Part shown: piece by piece, positions 25,378 through 36,769 of the stretch
How positions within the stretch are numbered: the stretch's first letter is position 1
Layout: every line of letters starts with the position of its first letter
NCBI RefSeq assembly: GCF_003574735.1
Contig: NZ_QORW01000005.1
Span: forward strand, 277,318 to 341,317
Origin: Dongia deserti
Lineage (GTDB): Bacteria; Pseudomonadota; Alphaproteobacteria; Dongiales; Dongiaceae
Reading direction: 5' to 3'
Length of the DNA stretch: 64,000 nucleotides
The notes under the pieces: model-generated
Told to the model about the DNA's origin: nothing
What the model saw: the letters and a program-made list of their open reading frames with translations, nothing else
The model's database searches: none
Position numbers and translations under genes: made by a program

Positions 25378-26205
25378 TCAACTCTGCCACTGCGACCGCG
25401 CCTGATTGATCTGGACGGCGACGCGCATCTGCTCCTCCGCCCCGCCCTGGCGGGTGCCGCGGATGGGGGCGGCGCCGAGGTAGTCGAGGCCGGTGGCGAC
25501 CCGGACGTGGCCCTCGGTCGGGCAGATGCCGTTGGCCGGATCGAAGCCGACCCAGCCCAGTCCTTCGACGTCCGCTTCGGCCCAGGCGTGGCCCGCCTCC
25601 TGCTGCGTCACGCCGTCTGTGCGGAGCATGTATCCGCCGACATAGCGCGCCGGCACGCCCAGGTGCCGCGCGCAGGCGATGAAGATGTGGGTCAGATCCT
25701 GGCACACGCCGCGTTTCAACTTGAACGCTTCGCTCGCAGCGGTCGCGCTGTTGGTCGGCGTCGTGTCGAACTTGATCGCGCTGTAGATGCCGACCAGCAG
25801 GCAGTGCAACATCTCGAGCCGGTCCTTGCGGGCTTCCGACGTCACGTCGTGCGCGAACTCCTTGAGCGCCGCGTCGGCTTCCGTCAGCGGCGTCTCGCGC
25901 AGGTAGAGTCCTGCTGGGAAGCGCTCGCAGGCGCCGCGCACGATGCCGTGGCGATCCTCAGTCTCGACCTCGCCTTCGACCGTGACCTCGAGGTCGGAAA
26001 TGGGTCCGTTCAGCGCCAGCGTGTGGGTCAGGTTCCCGAACGGATCCTCGCCGGCCTTCAGCACACCATCGCAATTGAGGTCGATGCGCCAGCTCTTGAC
26101 CGTCTGGCCGTCATGATTGCGCGGCGTCAGGCGCAGCAGCTGCATGACGGCCTTGGCCGGGCTGCCATAGGCGTAGTGTGTGCGGTGCTGGATGAAGATG
26201 CGCAT
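25378..26205 (-). CDS. Transglutaminase-like cysteine peptidase of the Anbu operon
   Basis: 275 residues. N-terminal beta domain (MRIFIQHRTHYAYGSPAKAVMQLLRLTPR) followed by the transglutaminase core: catalytic Cys in KRGVCQDLTHIFIACARHLGVPARYVGGYM, His in QEAGHAWAEA, Asp in WVGFDPANG. ATG 26205 is 2 nt after the alpha-E stop, so it is translationally linked. Likely hydrolyses or transfers acyl groups of a peptide or amide substrate built by the ATP-grasp partner. Confidence 0.9.
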   Translation of the reverse strand: MRIFIQHRTHYAYGSPAKAVMQLLRLTPRNHDGQTVKSWRIDLNCDGVLKAGEDPFGNLTHTLALNGPISDLEVTVEGEVETEDRHGIVRGACERFPAGLYLRETPLTEADAALKEFAHDVTSEARKDRLEMLHCLLVGIYSAIKFDTTPTNSATAASEAFKLKRGVCQDLTHIFIACARHLGVPARYVGGYMLRTDGVTQQEAGHAWAEADVEGLGWVGFDPANGICPTEGHVRVATGLDYLGAAPIRGTRQGGAEEQMRVAVQINQARSQWQS

Positions 26206-26207
26206 GG

Positions 26208-27149
26208 TCAGACCAGGTATTGCTCGCTGATGGCTGCGCCAAGCCGCACGTTCTCCGCAATGACGGTTTCGCAGAACTCGTGCAGCCCGGTCTCGAAGAT
26301 CTGCTCGATGCGCGCGTTCTCCAGCTTGTTGTGCATGCTGCGCGCCATGCGCTGCGCCTCGCCTTGCCTGCCATAGGCCTCTGCTAAGCTGTCGAGATTG
26401 GCGCAGATCGCGCCATAGCAGGAGGCGACGGAGCGCGGCATCTTGGGATTGAGCAGCATCAGATCCGCGATGCGCATCGGCTTGAGGCTCTCGTGATAGA
26501 CATGATGATAGGCGGTGAGGGCGGAGACGGCGCGCAGGATCGCCGCCCATTGCGAGTAATCGAGCCCACCGCCGACCACGACATGCTCCGGCAGCAGCAC
26601 GTGGTATTTGACATCCAGGATGCGTGCCGTGTTGTCCGCCCGCTCCACGAAGATGCCGAGCCGCGCGAACCAGTAGGCATCGTTGCGCAGCATGGTTCGA
26701 TAGCCCGAGCCGTCGACCCGCAGCGAGATCTCTTTCACCCACTCCAGGAAGCGCGCCATGGCGCTGGCGTCCATGTTGTCGAAATCGAGCTTGTTCAGCT
26801 CGAGCCAGGCGGTGTTGATGGTATCCCACATCTCGGCCGTGAGCGCCGTCCGCACCTGGCGTGCATTGCGCCGCGCGATGCGCAGGCAGTTGCGGATCGA
26901 GGTCGGGTTGCGCTTGGAAAAGGCGAGGAAGCGCGTCACCTTTGCCGGCGACACCCAATCATAGAGCGCATCGAAGTCCGCCCGGCAGCCGGCGGTCGCC
27001 AGCGCGCTCGCCCATTCGTTCTCCGCATCCTCGCGCCGGATCGGCAGGGAGGAGAGGCGGATCGTCGCTTCCAGCACCCGTGCCAGATAGTCCGCCCGCT
27101 CCACATAGCGCGAGAACCAGAAGAGGCTATCTGCGGTGCGGCTCAGCAT
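26208..27149 (-). CDS. Alpha-E domain protein of the Anbu operon
   Basis: 313 residues, almost wholly helical, with the alpha-E signature MLSRTADSLFWFSRYVERADYLARVLEATIRL and WFARLGIFVERADNTARILDVKYHVLLPE. The repeated ERADxxAR motif is typical of the family. Overlaps the ATP-grasp gene by 7 nt. Proposed to act with the circularly permuted ATP-grasp enzyme in peptide or amide bond formation; biochemistry is limited. Confidence 0.9.
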   Translation of the reverse strand: MLSRTADSLFWFSRYVERADYLARVLEATIRLSSLPIRREDAENEWASALATAGCRADFDALYDWVSPAKVTRFLAFSKRNPTSIRNCLRIARRNARQVRTALTAEMWDTINTAWLELNKLDFDNMDASAMARFLEWVKEISLRVDGSGYRTMLRNDAYWFARLGIFVERADNTARILDVKYHVLLPEHVVVGGGLDYSQWAAILRAVSALTAYHHVYHESLKPMRIADLMLLNPKMPRSVASCYGAICANLDSLAEAYGRQGEAQRMARSMHNKLENARIEQIFETGLHEFCETVIAENVRLGAAISEQYLV

Positions 27150-28555
27150 TCGATGACCCAGGTGTCCTTGGTGCCGCCGCCCTGGCTGGAATTGACCACC
27201 AGCGAGCCATCGCGCAAGGCAACTCGCGTGAGGCCACCTGGAACGATCCGCACGCCATCGGCGCCGGTCAGCACGAACGGCCGGAGATCGACGTGCCGTG
27301 GCGCGACCCCGTTGGAGACGAATGTGGGGCAGGTGGAGAGTGCCAACGTCGGCTGCGCGATGTAATTCTCAGGATGCACCTTCAGCCGCTCCGCAAAATC
27401 CGCGCGCTGGTCCTTGGTGGCGTGCGGTCCGACCAGCATGCCGTAGCCGCCGGAGCCATGCACTTCCTTCACCACCAGCTCCGCAAGATGGTCGAGTACA
27501 TAACGCAGATCCTCCGGATCGCGGCAGCGCCAGGTCTGCACGTTCTTCAGGATGGGCTTCTCGCCCAGATAGAAACGCACGAAGTCGGGCACATAGGAGT
27601 AGATGACCTTGTCGTCCGCAGCACCTGTGCCCATCGCGTTCGCGACCGTGACATTGCCGGCGACGTAGGCGCCGTAGAGACCGGGAACGCCCAGCGCCGA
27701 ATCTGGCCGGAACACCAGCGGGTCAATGAAATCGTCGTCGATCCTGCGATAGATCACGTCGACGCGCTTCGGCCCCTCGGTGGTGCGCATATAGACGACA
27801 TCATCGCGCACGAAGAGGTCGACGCCCTCGACCAGCTCGACGCCCATGCCATCGGCCAGGAACGAGTGCTCATAGAAGGCGGAATTATGGATGCCTGGCG
27901 TCAGCAGCGCGATCGTGGGCTCGCTCATCGTGCCGCGCGGCGCCACCGATCGCAGGGTCGCCAGCAGCTCGTTGGGATAGTTCTCGATCGGCGCCACGCG
28001 ATGCGAGCGGAATAGCTCGGGCATCAGGCGGATGGAGATTTCCCTGCCGCCGAGCATGTAGGAGACGCCGGAGGGCGTGCGCGCATTGTCCTCCAGAACA
28101 TAGAATTCCTCTTCATCGACGCGCACGATGTCGATGCCGCCGATATGGACGTAGATGCCGTGCGGCGCCTCGACGCCGCACATCTCCGGCCGGAAGGCCG
28201 GATTGCGCCACACCAGGTCAGGCGGGACGATGCCAGCCTTCAGGATGTCCTGCGGCCCGTAGATGTCGCGCAGATATGCGTTGAGCGCCTTGACGCGCTG
28301 CTCAAGCCCGGCAGCGAGCTTCGACCATTCCTGGGTCGAAAGGATGCGCGGGATGATGTCGTAAGGAATGATGCGCTCTTCGCCCTGCGCATCGCCATAG
28401 ACCGCGAAGGTGATGCCGCCGCGGCGGTAGAACAGCTCCGCCTCGACCCGCCGCCGTTCCAGCTGCTCCGGCGAAACGGTCGCGAGCCATTGCGCCACGC
28501 GCGCATACGGCTCGCGGACGCTGCCATCCTCCGCATTCATTTCGTCGAGGGACAT
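27143..28555 (-). CDS. Circularly permuted ATP-grasp protein (type 2)
   Basis: 470 residues. Family landmarks: RRGGITFAVYGDAQGEERIIPYDIIPRIL, VHIGGIDIVRVDEEEFYVLEDNARTPSGVSYML, DLFVRDDVVYMRTTEGPKRVDVIYRRIDDDFIDPLVFR and a C-terminal SSQGGGTKDTWV. First gene of the Anbu operon. The fold predicts ATP-dependent ligation of a carboxylate to an amine. Operon order is ATP-grasp, alpha-E, transglutaminase, Anbu. Confidence 0.92.
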   Translation of the reverse strand: MSLDEMNAEDGSVREPYARVAQWLATVSPEQLERRRVEAELFYRRGGITFAVYGDAQGEERIIPYDIIPRILSTQEWSKLAAGLEQRVKALNAYLRDIYGPQDILKAGIVPPDLVWRNPAFRPEMCGVEAPHGIYVHIGGIDIVRVDEEEFYVLEDNARTPSGVSYMLGGREISIRLMPELFRSHRVAPIENYPNELLATLRSVAPRGTMSEPTIALLTPGIHNSAFYEHSFLADGMGVELVEGVDLFVRDDVVYMRTTEGPKRVDVIYRRIDDDFIDPLVFRPDSALGVPGLYGAYVAGNVTVANAMGTGAADDKVIYSYVPDFVRFYLGEKPILKNVQTWRCRDPEDLRYVLDHLAELVVKEVHGSGGYGMLVGPHATKDQRADFAERLKVHPENYIAQPTLALSTCPTFVSNGVAPRHVDLRPFVLTGADGVRIVPGGLTRVALRDGSLVVNSSQGGGTKDTWVIEC

Positions 28556-28659
28556 CGCTCCCTGATCTCGCCCCCTTTGTTTTCCGGAGAGTGTAGCACG
28601 CGCTGTGCCAGTCCCAAGCCAAGGAAAATCGCGCGACGGAGGTCTGCGGTGCTCAAATC

Positions 28660-28709
28660 TTAGGCAAGTTCATGGAGGTTGATGCGAATCTGCGCGTGAA
28701 ACTTAATTG
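28660..28709. repeat. Degenerate direct repeat, copy A (before the Anbu operon)
   Basis: About 50 bp around an exact GATGCGAATCTG core (28681-28692), with matching flanks TTAGGCAAG and TTAATTG. Copy B is at 29081-29128, on the far side of the AraC fragment. It lies about 105 bp before the ATP-grasp start codon. Confidence 0.5.
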
Positions 28710-28729
28710 CCCCTGCAGCATCGCTGCCG

Positions 28730-29071
28730 TCACGGGCCTGTCCTCACCGCCCGCATCTCGCGTGGCGTGGCGCCGTAGCGCCGGCGAAAGGCGTGGTTGA
28801 AGTAAGAGAGATCGCCGAATCCAACGGCGTAGGCTATCTCCGTGACCGTCCGATGATCCTGGCGTGGATCTGTGAGCAAGCGGCGCGCTGCGGCGAGGCG
28901 CTCCCCCAGCACGAACTGGGAGAAGCTGGTTCCCTCGCACTCGAACAGCATGTGCAAATAGCGCGGCGAGATGCCCTGGCGCTTGGCGACGGCGGCCACC
29001 GAGAGCTCAGCCTTGGCAGGCTGCGTGCCATCGCACTCTTCGGGCTGACATTTAGCGGGCCAATGATCGCG
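28730..29071 (-). pseudogene. Truncated AraC family regulator (DNA-binding domain only)
   Basis: An open frame from 29071 to the stop at 28730 encodes about 110 residues with a nearly complete HTH_18 domain: AELSVAAVAKRQGISPRYLHMLFE, FSQFVLGERLAAARRLL, and VTEIAYAVGFGDLSYFNHAFRRRYGATPREMR. AraC regulators normally have a 150-200 residue sensor domain in front; here a TAG in frame at 29072-29074 and the DUF305 gene leave no room for one. An ATG at 28999 could still give an 89-residue protein, so a minimal regulator is the alternative. Confidence 0.6.
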
Positions 29072-29080
29072 CTATCGCAT

Positions 29081-29128
29081 TTGGGCAAGGTTCGCCGCTC
29101 TGATGCGAATCTGAGCGGAACGCTAGTT
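29081..29128. repeat. Degenerate direct repeat, copy B (before the AraC fragment)
   Basis: TTGGGCAAGG, then the exact core GATGCGAATCTG at 29102-29113, then CTAGTTG; partner of copy A at 28660-28709. It overlaps the 3' end of the DUF305 gene by 6 bp. Confidence 0.5.
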
Positions 29129-29875
29129 GTGATGCGGCATCCCGCTCTCATGCATCTTCATCATCTCGTGCATCTCCGGCTCGATTTGGATCGCGTCGGG
29201 GTTTCCCGGATACTGCGCGATGAAGTCGGACAGGATGCCAATCTCCATCATTTGGTCGCGGATGATGCCGATGTTGATCTCACGGATGACCTTGTTCCCG
29301 CCGGCTGGGTCGTTGTTGTACTCGTGCGCCATCTCCACGCCCATCTGATGGTGCATCTTCATCGCCTTGGCGAACATCACGTCGTAATCGGACGGGACTT
29401 GAGCGCTGACCGGTTCCATCACGGACAGGACTGGCGCTTTTTGGAAGCGCGCCTTGTGCTCCATTCCGGTCAAACCGGCCGGCAGACGGATGAGGCCCAT
29501 ATCACCTATCTGAAGCAGGGGATCGGGTCCCGCACTCACCCGCCGCTTCAGGTCTTCCAGCCACGCGATCTCGAACTCCTGATTATAGATGATGGCCCCG
29601 GCCATCTTCTGCAGGAACGGATTGGTGCCTCGCGGATCATCCAGATAGGCCCGAGACATGTCGACTGCGCCTTGATGATGATGCCCCATCTCGTCCGCGA
29701 ACTTGATGTCGCGGTTCATGGCTGCTTCTGCGGCTTCTCGCGTATCGAAATAACGATAAACGGGAGCCGGGAAGTGACCCTGCTCTTCCTCGTCCTCCTC
29801 ATAAGGGCTTGCTGCCGAACTCGCCGGCTGCAGAACGGCACAAGCGAGAATCGCTGCCCAGATTGGAGTTTTCAT
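29123..29875 (-). CDS. DUF305 domain protein, secreted
   Basis: 250 residues from ATG 29875 (GGAGG upstream). A cleavable signal peptide ends near SSAAS. Two DUF305 half-repeats follow, each with a His/Met-rich helix: FADEMGHHHQGAVDMSRAYLDDP and FAKAMKMHHQMGVEMAHEYNNDP. The C-terminus is also Met/His-rich (MHEMMKMHESGMPHHN). DUF305 proteins are often linked to copper handling. The gene diverges from a cytosolic copper-storage protein, which supports a periplasmic metal-binding role by inference. Confidence 0.88.
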   Translation of the reverse strand: MKTPIWAAILACAVLQPASSAASPYEEDEEEQGHFPAPVYRYFDTREAAEAAMNRDIKFADEMGHHHQGAVDMSRAYLDDPRGTNPFLQKMAGAIIYNQEFEIAWLEDLKRRVSAGPDPLLQIGDMGLIRLPAGLTGMEHKARFQKAPVLSVMEPVSAQVPSDYDVMFAKAMKMHHQMGVEMAHEYNNDPAGGNKVIREINIGIIRDQMMEIGILSDFIAQYPGNPDAIQIEPEMHEMMKMHESGMPHHN

Positions 29876-29994
29876 CGATCCACCTCCGCGCTTGAACGCG
29901 CAGTGCAAACAGCGGGGCGCTCACAGCCGTTCCAATGCATGGTTGCAGTAAGCCCACGGAACTCTCCCACGGGTCAGACTTGTTTCTAACTGGG

Positions 29995-30033
29995 CCACGA
30001 AGCATGAATTGCGAGGGGCTCTCGCCTTCGTGG
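29995..30033. promoter_or_regulatory. Nested inverted repeat in the DUF305 / copper-protein divergent region
   Basis: Outer arms CCACGAAG and CTTCGTGG enclose GCGAG / CTCGC. It ends 35 bp before the copper-storage start codon, so it is either an operator or a leader hairpin. I do not see a CueR-type dyad. Confidence 0.45.
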
Positions 30034-30067
30034 CGGCGTTGAGAATTTCCAGTGAAGTGAGGCCACC

Positions 30068-30415
30068 ATGCATAAGCTCTCAGGCGAATTGAAATCCTGC
30101 ATCGATGCGTGCCAGCGCTGCTATGCCGTCTGCCTCCAGACCGCCATGCAGCACTGCCTGCAGGCCGGCGGCCGCCACACCGAGCCCAAGCACTTCCAGC
30201 TGATGATGGCGTGTGCCGAGATCTGCCGGACTTCGGCGGCACTGATGCTGATCGGCTCGCCCAGCCACCTGATGCAATGCGACCTGTGTGCCAAGATCTG
30301 CGAGGAATGCGCCACCGACTGCGAACACATCGGCGGCATGGAGGAGTGCGTCAAAGCCTGCCGCGCCTGCGCCAAGGAGTGCCGCCAGATGGCCAGCCGG
30401 GCGCTGGCCGCCTAA
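30068..30415 (+). CDS. Four-helix-bundle copper-storage protein (Csp3-like)
   Basis: 115 residues with 16 cysteines spaced mainly as CxxC or CxxxC along four helices (SCIDACQRCYAVC, MACAEIC, CDLCAKICEECATDC, ECVKACRACAKEC). There is no signal peptide, so it should be cytosolic like Csp3. Family members store many Cu(I) ions inside the bundle. AGTGAAGTGAGG precedes the start. Divergent from the DUF305 gene, making a two-gene metal locus. Confidence 0.9.
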   Translation: MHKLSGELKSCIDACQRCYAVCLQTAMQHCLQAGGRHTEPKHFQLMMACAEICRTSAALMLIGSPSHLMQCDLCAKICEECATDCEHIGGMEECVKACRACAKECRQMASRALAA

Positions 30416-30484
30416 GGCGCTGGAGCGCTTCCAAAAAGGGCTAAATTCCGCCCCTTCCTTGCCTTGCAGACTCCAGCCCCGGTC

Positions 30485-30507
30485 ATTATGGTGCGCCGCA
30501 CCATAAT
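30485..30507. promoter_or_regulatory. Perfect palindrome before glyQ
   Basis: Arms of 11 bp beginning ATTATGGTGCG, separated by one C, end 15 bp before the glyQ start codon. It may be an operator or a short leader hairpin affecting glyQ translation. No glycine riboswitch or T-box structure is visible in the 107-bp gap. Confidence 0.55.
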
Positions 30508-30522
30508 CAGTGGGGCGGGCAA

Positions 30523-31443
30523 ATGACGGGGCGGAAGCCCAATCCTGAGACCTGCTTTCAGAACGCGATTCTGAAACTGCAGACTTACTGGTCCAAGCAG
30601 GGCTGCGTGATCCTGCAGCCCTACGACATGGAAATGGGGGCGGGCACCTTCCACTGGGCGACCACCCTGCGCGCGCTCGGGCCGAAGCCGTGGCGCGCCG
30701 CGTATGTCCAGCCATCGCGCCGACCGAAAGACGGCCGCTACGGCGAGAACCCCAACCGCCTTCAGCACTACTACCAGTTCCAGGTCATTCTGAAGCCCTC
30801 GCCGATCGACAGCCAGGATCTCTATCTCGGCAGCCTGAAGGCGCTCGGCATCGACCCGATGAACCACGATATCCGCTTCGTGGAGGACGATTGGGAGAGC
30901 CCGACCCTCGGTGCCTGGGGCCTAGGCTGGGAGGTATGGCTGGACGGAATGGAGGTCTCCCAGTTCACCTACTTCCAGCAGGTCGGCGGCCTTGAGTGCA
31001 ACCCGGTCTCAACCGAGCTTACCTATGGTCTCGAGCGCCTGATGATGTATGTGCAGGGGGTCGAGAACATCTTCGACCTCGACTTCAACGGCCACGGCAT
31101 GACCTATGGCGATGTCTACCTGCAGGCCGAGCGCGAGTTCTCAGAATACAATTTCGAGAATTCAGACAGCACATTGTTATTGCAGCATTTCAAGGACGCG
31201 GAGCAGGAATGCATCGCGCTGCTGAACGGCGCGCAGCCACTGCCGCTGCCGGCCTATGATCAGTGCCTGAAGGCCAGCCACATTTTCAATCTGCTAGATG
31301 CGCGCGGCGTGATCTCGGTGACCGAGCGCCAAGCCTATATCGCTCGCGTGCGCACCCTGGCGAAGGCCTGCTGCGAAGCCTGGGAAGCGACCCAGCGCCC
31401 AGAGAACGTTCGCGGGGGGAACGTCCGCGTGGGGAAGGCCTGA
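30523..31443 (+). CDS. glyQ: Glycine--tRNA ligase alpha subunit
   Basis: 306 residues, normal length for the bacterial alpha2beta2 enzyme. Class II aminoacyl-tRNA synthetase core: [74 protein letters not shown], and motif 3 [14 protein letters not shown]. It activates glycine and joins it to tRNA-Gly in the cytoplasm. The beta-subunit gene follows after 3 nt. The C-terminus carries a GGNVRVGKA tail. Confidence 0.97.
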   Translation: MTGRKPNPETCFQNAILKLQTYWSKQGCVILQPYDMEMGAGTFHWATTLRALGPKPWRAAYVQPSRRPKDGRYGENPNRLQHYYQFQVILKPSPIDSQDLYLGSLKALGIDPMNHDIRFVEDDWESPTLGAWGLGWEVWLDGMEVSQFTYFQQVGGLECNPVSTELTYGLERLMMYVQGVENIFDLDFNGHGMTYGDVYLQAEREFSEYNFENSDSTLLLQHFKDAEQECIALLNGAQPLPLPAYDQCLKASHIFNLLDARGVISVTERQAYIARVRTLAKACCEAWEATQRPENVRGGNVRVGKA

Positions 31444-31446
31444 ACC

Positions 31447-33555
31447 ATGTCGGAACTGTTGCTCGAGTTGTTCTCTGAAGAGATCCCGGCACGCATGCAG
31501 GCGCGCGCCGCCGAAGACCTGCAGCGCCTGATGTCGGACAAGTTGCACGAGGCCGGCCTGCATTTCACCTTGGCGCGCACCTATGTGACGCCGCGCCGCC
31601 TGGCCTTGGTGGTCGAGGAGCTGCCGACCGCCCAGCCCGACGTGCGCGAGGAGCGCAAGGGTCCGCGGGTCGGTTCGCCGCAAGCCGCCATCGACGGGTT
31701 CCTGAAATCCGCGGGCCTCAAGTCCATCAAGGAGTGCGAGGAGCGCGATACCGGCAAGGGCGTGTTCTATTTCGCTGTCGTCGAGAAGAAGGGCCGGCCG
31801 ACTGCGGACGTGCTTCCTGCGATCATCGTCGACTGCATCCAACAGATGCCGTGGCCCAAGAGCATGCGCTTCGCCGATTTGACGCAGCGCTGGGTGCGGC
31901 CGCTGCACCACGTGCTGGCGGTGTTCGCCGGGACGGTACTGGAAGGCGGCGTGCCGATGGGTGGCAACACGGAGCTCGCCTTCACCTCCCGCACGCGGGG
32001 TCACCGCTTCTTGAGTCCAGGTGAGATAAGTGTTGCAAATTCAAGCGACTATCTCGTCAAGCTCAAGGCCGCCAAAGTTGTTCCTGACCCCAGGGAACGG
32101 CGCAGCCTCATCCTGGCCCAGTGTCGTGACCGCGCGCTCAAGGAAGGGCTGACGGTCAAGTCCGACGAAGGGCTGCTGGATGAGGTGACCGGCTTGGTGG
32201 AATGGCCGGTCGTGCTGATGGGCAGGATCGATCCGCAATACATGCCTCTTCCGCCGGAGGTGCTGACCACCTCCATGCGCACCCACCAGAAATACTTCGC
32301 GCTCCAGGACAAGAACGGGACGCTGGCGGCTCGCTTCCTAGTGGTTGCCAACATGGACACGCCCGACAAGGGCGCGCAGATCGTTGCCGGCAATGAGCGC
32401 GTCCTGCGCGCCCGTCTCAGCGACGCAATGTTCTTCTGGGAACAGGACCAGAAAGTGCATCTCGCGGATCGGCTGCCCGCGCTCAAGGACATTATCTTCC
32501 ATGCCCAGCTCGGGACTGTGGGCCAGAAGGTCACGCGCATTGAAGCGCTCGCCCGTCACCTGGCCGGCCTCATTCCGGGCTGCAATGCCGATCAGGCCGC
32601 CCAGGCCGCGCGCCTTGCCAAGGCGGACCTTACCAGCGGGATGGTAGGTGAGTTCCCGGAACTCCAAGGCATCATGGGGCGTTACTACGCAGGGATCGAG
32701 GGTCACGCCCCAGAGATTGCTGATGCGATTGCCCATCATTACCGGCCTCTCGGTCCCACCGATCTATGTCCATCGGCGCCGATCAGCTTGGCCGTGGCCC
32801 TGGCGGACAAGATCGACAGTCTGGTCGGGTTCTTCGCGATCGACGAGAAGCCGACCGGCTCGAAGGATCCCTTTGCGCTGCGCCGTGCAGCCCTGGGCGT
32901 TATCCGGCTGATCCTGGAAAATGGCTTGAGGTTGAAACTGCGCGACGTGTTCGGCTTTGCTTACAGCGGCTTCTATGATCAGGGCGGGTTCGAGCAGAAC
33001 CAACCGAAGGCGGTGATCGCCCAACTGCTCGACTTCTTCGCGGACCGGCTGAAGGTCGCACTGAGAGAGCAGGGCGTGCGGCATGATCTGATCGCTGCAG
33101 TGTTCGCGCTCGGCGATGAGGACGACCTGATCCGCCTGATGGCGCGGGTAAAGGCGCTGCAGGATCTGGTGGAAAGCGATGCGGGCGCCGATCTGCTGGC
33201 GGCCTATCGCCGTGCCAGCAACATTGTGCGCATCGAGGAGAAGAAGGACGCCGCCAGCTATGACGGCGCCGCCGATCCCGCGAAGTTCATCCAGGACGAG
33301 GAGCGGACGCTCTTCAAGGGCCTGGAACAGGAAGCTCAAATTGCACGAAAGCGCATCGCCAACGAAGAATTCGTGGCGGCCATGGGTGCGCTTGCCAATC
33401 TGCGTGCGCCGATCGACGACTTCTTCGATCGCGTGACAGTCAACGATCCCGATCCGTCGCTGCGCTCCAATCGCTTGCGACTGCTCTCCACCATCCGCGC
33501 GACGCTGAACGCTGTCGCGGACTTTTCCAAGATCGAAGCCAAAGCCGAAGCTTAA
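31447..33555 (+). CDS. glyS: Glycine--tRNA ligase beta subunit
   Basis: 702 residues, typical length. It begins MSELLLELFSEEIPARMQARA, the diagnostic start of GlyS; contains an HD-like central domain (EFPELQGIMGRYYAGIEGHAPEIADAIAHHYRP) and ends with a helical anticodon-binding region (FFDRVTVNDPDPSLRSNRLRLL). It supplies tRNA recognition to GlyQ. Next gene ppdK starts 14 nt later, suggesting one transcript. Confidence 0.97.
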   Translation: MSELLLELFSEEIPARMQARAAEDLQRLMSDKLHEAGLHFTLARTYVTPRRLALVVEELPTAQPDVREERKGPRVGSPQAAIDGFLKSAGLKSIKECEERDTGKGVFYFAVVEKKGRPTADVLPAIIVDCIQQMPWPKSMRFADLTQRWVRPLHHVLAVFAGTVLEGGVPMGGNTELAFTSRTRGHRFLSPGEISVANSSDYLVKLKAAKVVPDPRERRSLILAQCRDRALKEGLTVKSDEGLLDEVTGLVEWPVVLMGRIDPQYMPLPPEVLTTSMRTHQKYFALQDKNGTLAARFLVVANMDTPDKGAQIVAGNERVLRARLSDAMFFWEQDQKVHLADRLPALKDIIFHAQLGTVGQKVTRIEALARHLAGLIPGCNADQAAQAARLAKADLTSGMVGEFPELQGIMGRYYAGIEGHAPEIADAIAHHYRPLGPTDLCPSAPISLAVALADKIDSLVGFFAIDEKPTGSKDPFALRRAALGVIRLILENGLRLKLRDVFGFAYSGFYDQGGFEQNQPKAVIAQLLDFFADRLKVALREQGVRHDLIAAVFALGDEDDLIRLMARVKALQDLVESDAGADLLAAYRRASNIVRIEEKKDAASYDGAADPAKFIQDEERTLFKGLEQEAQIARKRIANEEFVAAMGALANLRAPIDDFFDRVTVNDPDPSLRSNRLRLLSTIRATLNAVADFSKIEAKAEA

Positions 33556-33569
33556 CGACCGAAGGGTGA

Positions 33570-36260
<2,691 letters not shown>

Positions 36261-36329
36261 GGTGCTAAGCCGGGCTCTATCAGCTAACATTGACCGCGTT
36301 ATGCTAAGCCGACGGCAACCAACTCTACC

Positions 36330-36426
36330 GTCACCCCGGCCTGGAGCCGGGGTCCATTTCTCAGCTGCTCGTGCGGGCGGCTCAATGGATCCCGAATCAC
36401 GTCGTTTCGCGGCTGTCCCGGATGAC
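36330..36426. repeat. Dispersed palindromic repeat, copy 2
   Basis: A 97-bp element with end arms GTCACCCCGG and CCCGGATGAC and inner GGGGTCCAT / ATGGATCCC. The right halves of this copy and of 25256-25364 align closely (TCACGTCGTTTCGCGGCTG versus TCACGCCGCTGTCGCGGCTG). It sits between ppdK and the DUF1330 gene. Confidence 0.7.
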
Positions 36427-36476
36427 GTGTGGGATGAGCGTCGCACACTGCAACGTCTCCGGGAAGGAGCGGTTCG

Positions 36477-36767
36477 ATGAAAGCCTACTGCATCGTCTAT
36501 GAGCGCCTGCACGACCCGAAGATGTTCGAGGAATATCGCAAGCAAGTGATGCCCACGATCGAAGCCTATGGCGGCAAGTTCCTGGTGCGCGGCGGCAAGT
36601 TCACGGCTTGGGAAGGCGAGATGCCGTTCGAGCGTATCGCCCTGCTCGAGTTCCCGTCGCGCAAGGCGGCGGAGGACTGGTACAACTCGCCCGGCTACCA
36701 GAAGATCCTTCCCCTCCGGCTCAACGCCACGGAATGCCAGTTCATCGTGGCGGACGGGGTCGAGTAG
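36477..36767 (+). CDS. DUF1330 family protein
   Basis: 96 residues, a complete dimeric alpha/beta-barrel fold: AYCIVYERLHDPKMFEEYRKQVMPTIEAYGGKFLVRGG and MPFERIALLEFPSRKAAEDWYNSPGYQKILPLR. The family is common and uncharacterised. GGGAAGGAGCGG precedes the ATG. It converges on the adenylate cyclase gene with only 2 nt between the stops. Confidence 0.9.
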   Translation: MKAYCIVYERLHDPKMFEEYRKQVMPTIEAYGGKFLVRGGKFTAWEGEMPFERIALLEFPSRKAAEDWYNSPGYQKILPLRLNATECQFIVADGVE

Positions 36768-36769
36768 CG

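Noticed and set aside
26206..26958. N-terminal extension of the transglutaminase frame through the alpha-E gene
   Set aside because: The transglutaminase domain starts at ATG 26205; upstream codons are an alternate frame of the alpha-E coding sequence.
30416..30522. Glycine riboswitch or T-box before glyQ
   Set aside because: The 107-bp gap has only the 23-bp palindrome; no tandem aptamer-like structure or T-box sequence is visible.
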